Positions 26,755 through 36,236 are shown, counted from the first letter of the stretch. The stretch: DNA of 64,000 bases from MedAcidi-G1 sp002294285 (GCA_963999645.1 CAXEUY010000008.1:36514-100513); one strand, 5' to 3'. Notes: a model not told the origin generated them from the letters alone. Numbers and translations are program-made.

Positions 26755-28557
26755 TTAGACGGAATGAGCGCTCAGATCATGTCTAAATCTAAGATCTTCT
26801 GGGTAAGGGAAAAATTCTGGTAGATCACCATCAGCCAATTGCCTTTGGACGCTTTGCCAAAAATTAACTGTAAATAAATCATCGTGTAGTTCTTTGAAGT
26901 TTTCCCAAATTTCCGCTGGAACAGTTTTAGGAAAACTCATAAATGTTTCGAATTGCTCAGGGAAGGCATCTCCTTCTTGAACGGCGAACCAAGGCTGAGC
27001 GCGCATTTCATCTTCGTGATCTTTTGAGTCAGGAATTTCTCTGAATCTGCATTCTTCAAGGAGAGCGAGTTCGTCATAGTCGTAGAAAACTACATTGCCG
27101 TGTCTTGTAACTCCAAAGTTCTTTGTAAATAGATCACCTGGCCAAACATTTGCGGCGGCTAGGTCTTTGATCGCGTAGCCCCAGTCGATAGCTGCGGCTT
27201 CGGCTTTTTCTTGAGACATTTCTTGTAAATAAAGGTTCAAAGGATAGACGTGACGTTCCGTGTAAGCGTGCCTAATAATCACCTTGTCGTTGTCAACAAA
27301 AACAGACTCACTGGCATCCTCTAAAAGTTCTGAAAGTAATTCAGGGTCAAATCGGTCACTGTCAAAAGAGAGGTTTTCAAATTCTTGTGTATCAACCATT
27401 CGACCAACACGATCACGACTGTAAACGAGATCGTAACGGCGCCTTACAGCGTCTCTGGTTGTATTTTTTGGTGGATCAAAGTGATCTTTGATAATTTTGA
27501 ACACGACATTGAACGAAACCAAAGTAAAAACAGACATCACCATGCCAGGAGTTCCACGAGCTTTCACAAATTTGTCATTAGAGGTTTGCAAGTGTCTATA
27601 CAAGGAGCGATAAAGACTGCTTTTGCCATGCTGCGGATAGCCAAGAGCTGTGTATATCTGATGTAGAGATTTCGTGGGAAGTAAAGATTTCAAGAAACCG
27701 ACAACTTCTGACGGGTTAGGCCAGTCAACAAAAAAGTATGATCTGGTAAACCCAAAAAGACGACTGCCTAAATCTTCAGTTAGTAGAACTGTGTCAACAA
27801 TCAACCCATTAGGCCCATGGAGAATAGGAAGTATAAAGGGGGTTACTCGATTTAAGAATCTGACCCTTCCGATCAAATAGCCACCACGATTTCTGTAAAA
27901 CACTGGTTTGAGCATGTCGATTCCATCCATTTTGAGCCCACCCCAGGAACTCATTAGGAAAGCATCTAAACGTCCAGCGACGAGTTTCGAATCACGAGAG
28001 CGGTCTTCCCATTTGATGTCCAGCTCATAAGAAGAAAGGATCGAGTCAACGAGTGCTGCTGAATCACCGCGACGCGTCCAAGTGCTAAATACCTCTGCTT
28101 TAGATTCACCTCTTGAAATTGTGGTCGCTCCGAACCATCTTATTTCGACATCATTGTCTATTCCGATGGTCGTGAAAACACGTCTTGCAACCGAATTGAA
28201 GAAAGTTTCAGCTAGCCCTTGGTCAGGTCTCCTAGCTACAAGTTGTTGATATATGTCACGTGAGTTGCGCCACTCTTCACGCTTATCAATTACCTCATCT
28301 AAAGAATTGTTAACTTCTGCAACTGCTTCTAAAACTTTTATGTTGTGGAGCTGCAGTCTTTCACTTGCGTTAATTTCGTTGAGAGCCCATTCTTTGGAGG
28401 CAAAGTGTTCACCAGCTTTTTCCGATATTTGTTGAACAGATTGCATGTAAGAAATAAAGGATGAGAAAATTGTTTCCGAAATTTGCAAAGCGACATTTTT
28501 TTCGGGTTTTACACTTACGGAAAGAGAATTATTTTTGAGTTTTGAAAAAAAAGTCAA
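26755..28557 (-). CDS. aceK: Isocitrate dehydrogenase kinase/phosphatase
   Basis: The 600-residue protein is the bifunctional regulator of isocitrate dehydrogenase, which splits flux between the TCA cycle and glyoxylate shunt. AceK core motifs are all visible: GTPGMVMSVFTL (335-346), VFKIIKDHFDPP (352-363, ATP-binding lysine), RVGRMVDTQEFENL (383-396), ANVWPGDLFTKNFGV (469-483, with Asp475) and VVFYDYDE (489-496). AceK is known mainly from Proteobacteria, so its presence here is unusual. No icd, aceA or aceB is in the window. Its start overlaps the upstream SnoaL-like gene by ATGA. Confidence 0.94.
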   Translation of the reverse strand: MTFFSKLKNNSLSVSVKPEKNVALQISETIFSSFISYMQSVQQISEKAGEHFASKEWALNEINASERLQLHNIKVLEAVAEVNNSLDEVIDKREEWRNSRDIYQQLVARRPDQGLAETFFNSVARRVFTTIGIDNDVEIRWFGATTISRGESKAEVFSTWTRRGDSAALVDSILSSYELDIKWEDRSRDSKLVAGRLDAFLMSSWGGLKMDGIDMLKPVFYRNRGGYLIGRVRFLNRVTPFILPILHGPNGLIVDTVLLTEDLGSRLFGFTRSYFFVDWPNPSEVVGFLKSLLPTKSLHQIYTALGYPQHGKSSLYRSLYRHLQTSNDKFVKARGTPGMVMSVFTLVSFNVVFKIIKDHFDPPKNTTRDAVRRRYDLVYSRDRVGRMVDTQEFENLSFDSDRFDPELLSELLEDASESVFVDNDKVIIRHAYTERHVYPLNLYLQEMSQEKAEAAAIDWGYAIKDLAAANVWPGDLFTKNFGVTRHGNVVFYDYDELALLEECRFREIPDSKDHEDEMRAQPWFAVQEGDAFPEQFETFMSFPKTVPAEIWENFKELHDDLFTVNFWQSVQRQLADGDLPEFFPYPEDLRFRHDLSAHSV

Positions 28558-29003
28558 TTTTTCCCTTCCAAACGTTTAGAAGCCCAACCATCGGGAACCC
28601 ATCCGTCGGTTTTTACACTACGGTAAGTGAAAATCCATTTTCCATTGATTTTTTCAAATTTGTCTTCGTATCTACCCCAATGGTCGATCCCGTGTGTGAG
28701 AAAGACAGAAAAATAACTTCTAGAAGTGGCGTTACTGGCGTCTTGGACGTCGATATGAATAGATGAGGTGTGATGCTGAATATAAGAAGGTTTTTCGCCA
28801 TCCGATAAAGAGTCGCGAGTTCCTGTAAAAATTTCCTCGATTTGCTCCACACCTTCGTATAGTCGACCATCACCGATATCCATTACGGCTTTATCAGCGA
28901 AAAGTTCGATTAGGTCATCAAAACGACCACGGTCCCCAAAAGAGTTATAAGCGGATATAACGTTACGAATTTCCTCGTAAGCTTCTATTTGCCACAATTC
29001 CAT
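28554..29003 (-). CDS. SnoaL-like / NTF2-fold protein
   Basis: The 149-residue protein begins EAYEEIRNVISAYNSFGDRGRFDDLIELFADKAVMDIGDGRLYEGVEQIEEIF, the cone-shaped NTF2-fold pattern of SnoaL-like polyketide cyclases, dehydratases and scytalone-dehydratase relatives. Its C-terminal WTFTYR-like KWIFTYRSVKTDGW strand is typical. Catalytic residues vary in this family, so no reaction is assigned. It is the upstream gene of aceK with an ATGA overlap, and is divergent from the class V aminotransferase gene. Confidence 0.75.
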   Translation of the reverse strand: MELWQIEAYEEIRNVISAYNSFGDRGRFDDLIELFADKAVMDIGDGRLYEGVEQIEEIFTGTRDSLSDGEKPSYIQHHTSSIHIDVQDASNATSRSYFSVFLTHGIDHWGRYEDKFEKINGKWIFTYRSVKTDGWVPDGWASKRLEGKN

Positions 29004-29021
29004 ACCACTAGGTTGCCTTCA

Positions 29022-30182
29022 ATGAACGATTTAACCGACATTAAAACACGATTTCCAGCTTTATCTGATGGTTGGTCCCGTTTTGACGGGGCTGCGGGAA
29101 CACAAGTGGTGGATACAGCTATCGATGCTATGAGCGACTGGCAGCGTAGCGGAAATAATGCAAACAGTCATGGAGCGTTTCCCGCAGCACAAGCTTGCGA
29201 CGATCTTGTAGAGGAAACCAGTGAAGTGATGGCCAAGCTTCTTTCTGCAGACTCCAATGGAATGATTTACGGACCTAGCACGACTGCCAACATGATGACA
29301 TTGACGCGCGCAGCGGCTTTTGCTTTAGAACCCGATGATGAGATTATCTGCACCAAGCTTGATCATGATGCTAATGTCGCACCTTGGATCCTTGCTGCCC
29401 GAGATTCAGGTTCCATAATCCGAATGGCCGAATTCGACCCTGAGAGCGGAAGGCTAAAAGCAGAGTCAGTTATTGACTTGATTAACCCGCGGACTAAATG
29501 GATTGCAGTAACTGGTTCATCGAACATTATTGGGTCAATCCCTGACGTAGCTTCTATATCAAAAGCCGCACACAGCGTCGGTGCAAAAGTAGTTGTTGAT
29601 GGTGTTCATCTTACTCCACACAGAAAAGTGAACATTGAGGAAATGGGTTGTGACGTGTATGCGACTTCTTCGTATAAGTGGTATGGCCCTCACGCAGGGA
29701 TCATGTGGGTCGATCCAGAATTATTGGACGATTTGGATGTTTATAAAGTTAGACCATCTCCAGAAAAAGGGCCAGGTCGATTTCAATATGGAACACCTCC
29801 GTGGGAAACTTTGGCCGGCATACGAGAAGCGGCAAAATTTTTGCTTAGTGTTGGTTTTGAATCAATAGTCAAACATGAATCTGCAAGATTCGAAAGACTA
29901 CTTTCAGGTCTTATGGGTATGTCCAAAGTAAGAGTTCTAGGGCCCCATGACAATAAAGACAGAGCACCTACTTTGATGTTTCTCGTTGAGGGCAACGAGC
30001 CAGATGAAATCGCGAAGAAGATCGCAGAGGCAAAAGTTGCAGTTTGGAATGGTCATAATTACGCCGTGGAAGCTATGGAACCGCTGGGTTTGGGTGAGCA
30101 GGGGGCTGTAAGAGCAGGTGTATGTGTTTACATCGATGATGAAGATGTGGATCGGCTTCTAGAAGCTGTTTCATTAATTTGA
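29022..30182 (+). CDS. Cysteine desulfurase-like class V aminotransferase (VC1184-type)
   Basis: The PLP enzyme (386 residues from ATG 29022, MNDLTDIKTRFPAL) has PLP-phosphate loop GPSTTANMMTL, the aspartate/histidine pair VVVDGVHLTPH (Asp193, His196) and the PLP lysine in SSYKWYGPH (Lys219). It matches the NifS/CsdB-like subfamily with a conserved RFDGAAGTQV opening. I cannot see the mobile cysteine loop of canonical desulfurases, so sulfur or selenium mobilisation is not certain. It lies 62 nt upstream of the Sec-containing selD, which suggests a selenide-supplying role. A 5' extension to 28989 would overlap the divergent gene and is unlikely. Confidence 0.8.
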   Translation: MNDLTDIKTRFPALSDGWSRFDGAAGTQVVDTAIDAMSDWQRSGNNANSHGAFPAAQACDDLVEETSEVMAKLLSADSNGMIYGPSTTANMMTLTRAAAFALEPDDEIICTKLDHDANVAPWILAARDSGSIIRMAEFDPESGRLKAESVIDLINPRTKWIAVTGSSNIIGSIPDVASISKAAHSVGAKVVVDGVHLTPHRKVNIEEMGCDVYATSSYKWYGPHAGIMWVDPELLDDLDVYKVRPSPEKGPGRFQYGTPPWETLAGIREAAKFLLSVGFESIVKHESARFERLLSGLMGMSKVRVLGPHDNKDRAPTLMFLVEGNEPDEIAKKIAEAKVAVWNGHNYAVEAMEPLGLGEQGAVRAGVCVYIDDEDVDRLLEAVSLI

Positions 30183-30244
30183 AAAAAGCCTGAAAAAATC
30201 CTTACAGTCGCCTACTCTGAAATTATCTAAAGAAGGAGGTTTGC

Positions 30245-31279
30245 ATGAGACTGACACAATTCAGCCATGGTGCCGGTTGAGGCTGCAAACTCTCTCCGAG
30301 TGACCTGGAGCAGGTTCTGCACCGGCTTAAACCACAAAAATCTGAAAATTTGATCGTAGATTCGTCAACTGGCGATGATGCTGCTGTTTGGCGTCTAGAT
30401 GAAGACAGAGCTCTAGTGATGACCGCAGATTTTATCACACCCGTAGTCGATGACGCCCTAACTTGGGGCAAAGTTGCAGCAACAAACGCCGTTTCTGATA
30501 TTTATGCGATGGGCGCAAAACCTTTAATGGCGATAAATCTAGTTGGTTGGAATTCCGAAGAACTTTCGACGGAACTGCTATCAGAAGTTCTAGAGGGCGC
30601 CAATCAGGTTGCTGAAAATTCAGGTTTTGTCATAGCAGGGGGACATACCGTAGAAGATCCCGAGCCAAAATTCGGACTAGCTGTCTTAGGAGAAGTAAAT
30701 CCGAAATACTTATTACAGAATCGTGGATTCCGCGAAAACGATTTACTTATCTTGACAAAAAAGCTTGGAGTGGGTGTAATCACCACAGCGATCAAAAAAC
30801 AAGAGTCGACGAAAGAAGCAACAGAAGCTGCAATTGAGTCGATGCTTAAATTGAATGACCAGGCGGCACAAATAGCCGTCGAAGCTGGAGCGACCGGAGC
30901 CACGGATATAACCGGATTTGGCTTATTGGGGCACTTGGGCAGAGCAGCCAGGGAATCAAATGTTGATCTGGAGATAAACGTTCCTGATGTACCTTTTTTA
31001 CCTGACGCGCGAAGTCTTGCCATGGAGGGAAACTTGCCCGGTGGGAGCAAGAGAAATCTTGAATGGGTAAAAGAACAGATAGAAGTTGGCTCGGTTGAAG
31101 ATATTGACGTTCTTCTTCTGGCAGATGCACAAACTTCCGGCGGCCTGGTATTTGGTGTTCAACCTAAAGAGGTTGAAACAGCTCTTAAAAAGTTGACGCA
31201 AACAGGACACGATGCAGTTGTTGTGGGGAGTGCAAGTTCTGGGAATGGTTCGATCAGATTGTCTAGCGGTTTGAAATAA
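30245..31279 (+). CDS. selD: Selenide, water dikinase, containing selenocysteine at an in-frame TGA
   Basis: The 344-residue protein makes selenophosphate from selenide and ATP. The ATG at 30245 follows a near-perfect Shine-Dalgarno AGAAGGAGGT (30231-30240). The frame reads FSHGAG-TGA-GCKLSPSDLEQ, with TGA at 30278-30280 exactly where SelD has its catalytic Cys/Sec (E. coli HGAGCGCK). Downstream motifs include STGDDAAVW, TADFITPVVDD and TDITGFGLLGHLGRA. The frame is open on both sides of the TGA, and a SECIS-like hairpin follows. A call starting at 30350 would miss the active site. Selenocysteine insertion is inferred from context. Confidence 0.93.
30278..30323 (+). promoter_or_regulatory. 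UGA codon plus bacterial SECIS-like hairpin in selD
   Basis: Downstream of the in-frame TGA (30278-30280), GGAGCAG (30307-30313) pairs with CTGCACC (30317-30323) around a GTT loop, with one A-A mismatch. The GCAG-GTT-CTGC core resembles the E. coli fdhF apical hairpin, including the loop G-U of the bSECIS consensus. The distance of about 33 nt from TGA to the loop G is within the known range. SelB would bind this hairpin. Confidence 0.8.
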
Positions 31280-31293
31280 ACTACCTTGGTAAT

Positions 31294-32505
31294 GTGAATC
31301 GGAAGCTCAAAAAGTTCATTCCTCAAACAGCAGAGGAAATTACAACTGATTGGCTAACAGATTGTTTAAGAGAAGGTGGGGTAGCCAAAAGTTCGAGCGT
31401 TATTTCCTTTTCCTCTAAAGAGCCAGAGAGTGGAGAAGGATTTTCAGGATTGACATTGAGGGTTGATTTAGAGTGGGACAACTTTGAAGAAAGTCTGCCA
31501 GACTCGGTATTAGTTAAATTTCCCTCTACTGACAAAAAAAACCGTGCTCTGATTGAGCGTGACGGTGCATATGACAGGGAATTTGATTTTTATGAAAGAT
31601 TTTCAGACCGATTTCCTGTAAGGGTTCCAAAACTTTTCTATTCAGCCCGTGATCCGATTGCGAAAATCGAATCCCGTCGGAAGGTAAATAAAGGGCTTGA
31701 GTTGCTTCCCGACGGTGCTTCTAAGTTCTTAGGCGGTCATGCACGGCAATTTATTCGTTCATCGGGACGGAGATACGCGTTGATTGTCGAATACATCCAA
31801 GAAGCTCGCACTACCACAACTGAGGGTCTTGCTTCAGAGCGAGATTTGGTTGAAATATTAAATTCTTTAGCAGTTGTTCACTCTCATTGGTGGAGACACC
31901 CATTGCTAGTAGATGACCGGGAGGGGGTTGCCTGGCCGACCGTCACACACACGCCGAAATTAATGAACGGTCTATACAGAGGATCAAGAGATCGTGTAAT
32001 AAGCAACAACCCTGAACTATTCACCCCAGAACTGGTCTTTCTAACAGATTGGTTTGCGGACAACGTTGTTGAAGCAGTTGAGTTCTTAAATGAGCCGTTG
32101 GCTCTCTTAAGAGGGGACACACGTACCGATAACATGCTTTTCACGGATGAGGGCTTAGTGATGGTAGATTTCGGAAGTTTTAGTTCCGGTAGGCCGACTT
32201 GTGATGTAGCTAATCTTCTTTCTTCGTGTATCGAACCTGGTCCGACTGCTTTACACGCCTATCAGCATTTCGCAGATATATACCATGAAGCGCTAATTTC
32301 AAATGGCATAAGCGACTATCCAAAAAACCAGTACGAAAATGATATGAAAGTCTGTCTGATACTTCAGGCATATCTTCTTGTACTAGCTGCAGCCCATTAT
32401 GAAGCAGACTATGGTGAGAATTCCTTAGTCAAAATCTGGGCAGAAAGATTAGTTGCTTTGCTACCTCAGAAGAGCCCTCTTATAGGGCAAGTTGTTAACG
32501 TTTAG
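31294..32505 (+). CDS. Aminoglycoside phosphotransferase (APH)-fold kinase
   Basis: The 403-residue protein has a protein-kinase-like fold with the catalytic loop LLRGDTRTDNMLF (Brenner-type, with Arg in place of the usual His before Gly-Asp) near 265-277 and the metal-binding MVDFGSFSSGRPTCDVANLLSS. Large APH/CotH-like or ecdysteroid kinase-like enzymes of this size phosphorylate small hydroxyl compounds, not proteins. The GTG at 31294 is only 14 nt past selD, so co-transcription is likely. Its last four bases (TTAG) are shared with the convergent crotonase gene. Confidence 0.78.
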   Translation: MNRKLKKFIPQTAEEITTDWLTDCLREGGVAKSSSVISFSSKEPESGEGFSGLTLRVDLEWDNFEESLPDSVLVKFPSTDKKNRALIERDGAYDREFDFYERFSDRFPVRVPKLFYSARDPIAKIESRRKVNKGLELLPDGASKFLGGHARQFIRSSGRRYALIVEYIQEARTTTTEGLASERDLVEILNSLAVVHSHWWRHPLLVDDREGVAWPTVTHTPKLMNGLYRGSRDRVISNNPELFTPELVFLTDWFADNVVEAVEFLNEPLALLRGDTRTDNMLFTDEGLVMVDFGSFSSGRPTCDVANLLSSCIEPGPTALHAYQHFADIYHEALISNGISDYPKNQYENDMKVCLILQAYLLVLAAAHYEADYGENSLVKIWAERLVALLPQKSPLIGQVVNV

Positions 32506-33326
32506 CGCAATCTGGGTTCTTTACGTTTCCCAGAAGAAAAATCATCAGAACCTTTCCTGATAACTTCTGAGTCCATTGCAGTGGAAAGCAGCGATGGAGC
32601 GATAGATCTACCACCTAATCTGCCTAGATCTCTTGCAGCCCAGATAGCCCGAAGAGTTCCTTGGACAGCAGATGGAGGCGATTCCGCGATCGAAGTTGCC
32701 AGCTCCTCTGCTTTCGATTTGAGCTCAGAGGAAGCTACAACTTCGGTAACAAGACCCATTCGTAAAGCAGTTTCAGCCGAAATTCGTTCAGAGTTACCAG
32801 TTAAAGACATTCTCATAACTTCCCCGAAAGGCATTTTGTTCAACATGCTCATAGGTTCGTAAATGGCGGGCATTCCATAGGAGACGTGAGGGTCGAAAAA
32901 AGTTGCATGATCAGCAGCAATTAATATGTCGCATTCGCCCAGAAAATAGAAGGCACCACCGCAGGCCATGCCGTTTACCGCACCAATAACTGGCTTCCAG
33001 AGGTCATTTGATTTAGGACCCAACCAGTCACCTGGATCGTCGTACATGAAGTTGTTAGAAGTTCCGTAAAAACCTCGTTCTTCGTCAATAGCGGTAAAAG
33101 GTTCATCTCTATCGATTCCCACACAGAATGCCTTTTCACCTGAACCTGTGAGAACGATCACATTAATTTGATCATTCGAACGAAGTGATCTCCAAAGAGA
33201 ACGAAACTCCTCCTGCATCTCAAAAGTAAAAGAGTTGTAAGCCTCAGGTCTGTTAATAGTCACCCAACCGACAGAATCCTTTTCTTCATATATAAGAGTT
33301 TTGTATCCAGCCATAAAGGCCTCCAA
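32502..33326 (-). CDS. Enoyl-CoA hydratase/isomerase family protein
   Basis: The 274-residue crotonase has the oxyanion-hole segments GSGEKAFCVGIDRDEPF and GAVNGMACGGAFYFLGECDILIAADHATFFDPHVSYGMPA. A catalytic glutamate is present in the GECD loop but the second glutamate position reads Ser/Tyr, so the reaction is not fixed. Start may be the ATG at 33326 or ATG 33314. It converges on the APH-fold kinase gene, overlapping by TTAG. Confidence 0.82.
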   Translation of the reverse strand: MEAFMAGYKTLIYEEKDSVGWVTINRPEAYNSFTFEMQEEFRSLWRSLRSNDQINVIVLTGSGEKAFCVGIDRDEPFTAIDEERGFYGTSNNFMYDDPGDWLGPKSNDLWKPVIGAVNGMACGGAFYFLGECDILIAADHATFFDPHVSYGMPAIYEPMSMLNKMPFGEVMRMSLTGNSERISAETALRMGLVTEVVASSELKSKAEELATSIAESPPSAVQGTLRAIWAARDLGRLGGRSIAPSLLSTAMDSEVIRKGSDDFSSGKRKEPRLR

Positions 33327-33438
33327 TTTCTGTAAGGCATATCCTTTATAAAGATGCTATGCGACATGAAACGTTTCTAGTAACTCAGAATACTTCATCG
33401 TGGGTAACCTTTATGTAAACACTTTAAATGGAGACATC

Positions 33439-34623
33439 ATGAGTAAAGAATTAGATTTCAAGGCTTTTGACTGTGACAACCACTATTACGAAAGCGAAGA
33501 TGCTTTTACTCGGCATGTTCCTGAAGAAATGCAATCTCGAGTAGTGCAATGGGCGGAAGTAGACGGGAGACGATATCACGTAGTCGGAGGCAAATTGAGC
33601 AAAGCTGTGGTTAACCCAACTTGGAATCCAATAGCAAAACCCGGTGCTCTGCACAAATATTTTCGTGGTAATCCAGAAGGAAAGAATCCCCATGAGTACC
33701 TAAAAGAACGAGAGCCACTTCCAGACGCTTATATCAATAGAGATGCAAGATTGGAAGTTATTGATTCGCAAAACCTTGAGGCCATATGGTTATTTCCGAC
33801 TTTGGGTGTGCTTTATGAAGAATTGCTTAAAGAAGACACTCAAGCTGTTGTGGCATTAATGAGAGGGTTTAACAGATGGATTGAAGAAGATTGGGGCTTC
33901 GACTACAAAGAGAAAATTTTTGCTGCACCTTACATTTCCTTGATGGACTTAGAAGCAGCGGTAGCCGAACTGGAATGGTGTTTAGAAAAAGGCGCTCGGA
34001 CCATTGTTATGAGACCAGCACCCGTATGGACGGAAAGCGGTCAGCTGTCTCCAGGCGACCCAGTCTTTGACCCCTTCTGGTCAAGGGTTAACGAAGCTGG
34101 GATAACCACTGTCATTCACGCGGGAGATAGTGGTTATTCGACGCAAGGCTACGCAGAGGACAGTTTTGGAAGCAATATGACAGGTCGTTACAGGCCATCA
34201 ATAAAAGCCTTCAGCATAGAAAGAGCGGCACATGACTGGTTAATAACGATGTCGATGGAACGCATGTACACACGGTTCCCAAACCTTCGCATCGCATCAG
34301 TGGAGAATGGCGCTGATTACTTAGACATGCTTTTCAGAAAACTCAAGCAACAGGCATTGAAATCACCCGGATGGTTTGATGAAGACCCTATAGAACTTTT
34401 TCGTGAACACGTATGGATGAATCCATTTTGGGAAGACGACATATATGAGGTAATCGAATTTATGGGAGCTGATCACGTAATTTTTGGTTCAGACTGGCCA
34501 CACATAGAAGGTATGCCAACTCCGCTTGACTATCTAGAAGAGGTTGAGGATCTTAATTCCGACGATTTGAAGCTAGTTATGCGAGATAACACAAGACATC
34601 TAACAACCCCCCGAACTTCCTAA
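33439..34623 (+). CDS. Amidohydrolase-family (amidohydro_2) metal-dependent hydrolase
   Basis: From ATG 33439 (MSKELDFKAFDCDNHYYE) the protein has about 394 residues, a TIM-barrel fold with FDCDNHYYE as the first metal-binding strand, HAGDSGYST near the middle, and the late motif HVIFGSDWPHIEGMPTPLDYLEE. The GSDWPH box and single-metal pattern match the amidohydro_2 group, which includes decarboxylases of aromatic acids. GGAGAC (33429) supports this start over 33400. A carboxylase gene follows by 14 nt, hinting at a linked carboxylic-acid pathway. Confidence 0.82.
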   Translation: MSKELDFKAFDCDNHYYESEDAFTRHVPEEMQSRVVQWAEVDGRRYHVVGGKLSKAVVNPTWNPIAKPGALHKYFRGNPEGKNPHEYLKEREPLPDAYINRDARLEVIDSQNLEAIWLFPTLGVLYEELLKEDTQAVVALMRGFNRWIEEDWGFDYKEKIFAAPYISLMDLEAAVAELEWCLEKGARTIVMRPAPVWTESGQLSPGDPVFDPFWSRVNEAGITTVIHAGDSGYSTQGYAEDSFGSNMTGRYRPSIKAFSIERAAHDWLITMSMERMYTRFPNLRIASVENGADYLDMLFRKLKQQALKSPGWFDEDPIELFREHVWMNPFWEDDIYEVIEFMGADHVIFGSDWPHIEGMPTPLDYLEEVEDLNSDDLKLVMRDNTRHLTTPRTS

Positions 34624-34637
34624 AGAAAAATCAGAAC

Positions 34638-36236
34638 ATGTCTGAATGGGAACCCGAACTCGAAGAACTAAACCTCCGTGAATCTCTGGCAGAAAAAATG
34701 GGTGGTAGTGAAAAGGTTGAGCGTCAAAAACAAAGAGGAAAACTAGATATAAGAGAGAGAATTAACCTTTTATTAGACAAAGGCTCTTTTCACGAAATCG
34801 GAAAAATTGCCGGCAAGGCCACATATAACGACGACGGCGAGTTGATTGATTTACAGGCTTCTAATTTTATTTTTGGCAGAGGTCGAATAGATGATCGTAC
34901 TGTTGTGGTGGCAGGAGATGACTTCACAGTCAGAGGAGGAGCTGCAGACGCATCGATAATTACGAAGCAAGTTGCTGCTGAGCAAATGGCCAATGAATTA
35001 CGCCTACCAATAATCAGGTTGATAGATGGAACTGGAGGAGGAGGCTCAGTCAAGACCCTTGATTCCAAGGAGCATTCAAAAGGTTCAATAAGTACCAACA
35101 CTTACGGTAGAGGCGCTAGAACCTACGTACCTTTAAATCCCGGATGGGAGCATGTGGTCTCTAATCTTTCCACTGTTCCTACGGTTTCCTTATGTTTAGG
35201 ACCAGTAGCAGGATTAGGGGCCGCTCGGGCAGTTTCAAGTCATTATTCGGTGATGGTTAAAGATCTTTCTCAACTCTTCGTAGCTGGGCCGCCAGTTGTA
35301 AATGCACTAGGTGTAGAGGAGGTGGATAAAGAGAGTTTGGGGGGTAGTCGAATCCAAACTCGAAATGGCTCCATTGATGATGAAGTTGAATCTGAAGAGG
35401 CAGCATTTGAAGCTGCGAGAAAGTTTCTTTCCTACCTTCCCTCTTCTGTATTTGAACAAGCGGAGAGAATACCTACGGAGGATTCAAACTTTCGGACTGA
35501 TTCGAGCTTGAATGACATAATCCCAAGGGACAGACGAAAAGTTTACAAAATGAGGAACATAATAGAGTCGGTTTTTGATGAGTCGTCTTTCTTTGAGATG
35601 TCTTCATTTTTTGGACGTTCTACAATTACAGGGCTAGCTCGGCTGGATGGTTGGCCTGTTGCGGTGCTAGCGGGTGATCCATATCACTATGGTGGCGGTT
35701 GGACAGCAGATGCAGCTCAAAAAGTTGTTCGTTTCGTTGATCTTGCAGAAACTTTTCAATTACCAGTTGTTCATCTTGTAGATAACCCTGGGTTTGTTAT
35801 TGGAACAGAGTCTGAGAAACAGGCAACAATAAGGCATGGTGCGCGTGCCCTTGCAGCCGTTTACCAAGCAAGTGTCCCGTGGTGTTCGATTCTGATACGT
35901 AAAGCTTTTGGGGTGGCAGGTGCAGCCCATTCTCCTGCTCACAGATTTCAATATCGTTATGCGTGGCCATCAGGTGACTGGGGGTCCCTTCCTGTTGAGG
36001 GGGGGATTGAAGCCGCTTATGGAGCGGAGTTAGAAAATTCTGAAAATCCAGACGAGTTACTTGCAGAAATAACGGAAAGGCTTAATAAGGTTCGTTCACC
36101 TTTTAGAACAGCGGAAGCATTTTTGGTTGAAGAAATAATCGAACCTGCTAAAACCAGACCTCTTTTATGTGAGTTCGCTAATCTTGCAGCACCGCTTCGT
36201 GGGGGACCTTCTTCTGGTTTTGGGTACAGACCTTAA
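34638..36236 (+). CDS. Acyl-CoA carboxylase carboxyltransferase subunit (propionyl/methylcrotonyl type)
   Basis: The 532-residue carboxyltransferase beta subunit transfers CO2 from carboxybiotin to an acyl-CoA. It has the crotonase-like CoA-binding region RLIDGTGGGGSVKTLD, LSLCLGPVAGLGAARAV, and the second-half segments VHLVDNPGFVIGTESEKQATIRHGARALAAVYQ and APLRGGPSSGFGYRP at the end. The length fits PccB/AccD-type proteins. The 90-residue biotin carrier gene sits just downstream on the opposite strand. No biotin carboxylase is in the window. Confidence 0.9.
   Translation: MSEWEPELEELNLRESLAEKMGGSEKVERQKQRGKLDIRERINLLLDKGSFHEIGKIAGKATYNDDGELIDLQASNFIFGRGRIDDRTVVVAGDDFTVRGGAADASIITKQVAAEQMANELRLPIIRLIDGTGGGGSVKTLDSKEHSKGSISTNTYGRGARTYVPLNPGWEHVVSNLSTVPTVSLCLGPVAGLGAARAVSSHYSVMVKDLSQLFVAGPPVVNALGVEEVDKESLGGSRIQTRNGSIDDEVESEEAAFEAARKFLSYLPSSVFEQAERIPTEDSNFRTDSSLNDIIPRDRRKVYKMRNIIESVFDESSFFEMSSFFGRSTITGLARLDGWPVAVLAGDPYHYGGGWTADAAQKVVRFVDLAETFQLPVVHLVDNPGFVIGTESEKQATIRHGARALAAVYQASVPWCSILIRKAFGVAGAAHSPAHRFQYRYAWPSGDWGSLPVEGGIEAAYGAELENSENPDELLAEITERLNKVRSPFRTAEAFLVEEIIEPAKTRPLLCEFANLAAPLRGGPSSGFGYRP

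Noticed and set aside
30245..30349. selD as a pseudogene or as a short gene starting at 30350
   Set aside because: The upstream frame has a strong ribosome-binding site and codes the SelD N-terminal motif, with TGA exactly at the Cys/Sec position. A random nonsense mutation would be unlikely to fall there with a SECIS-like hairpin following.
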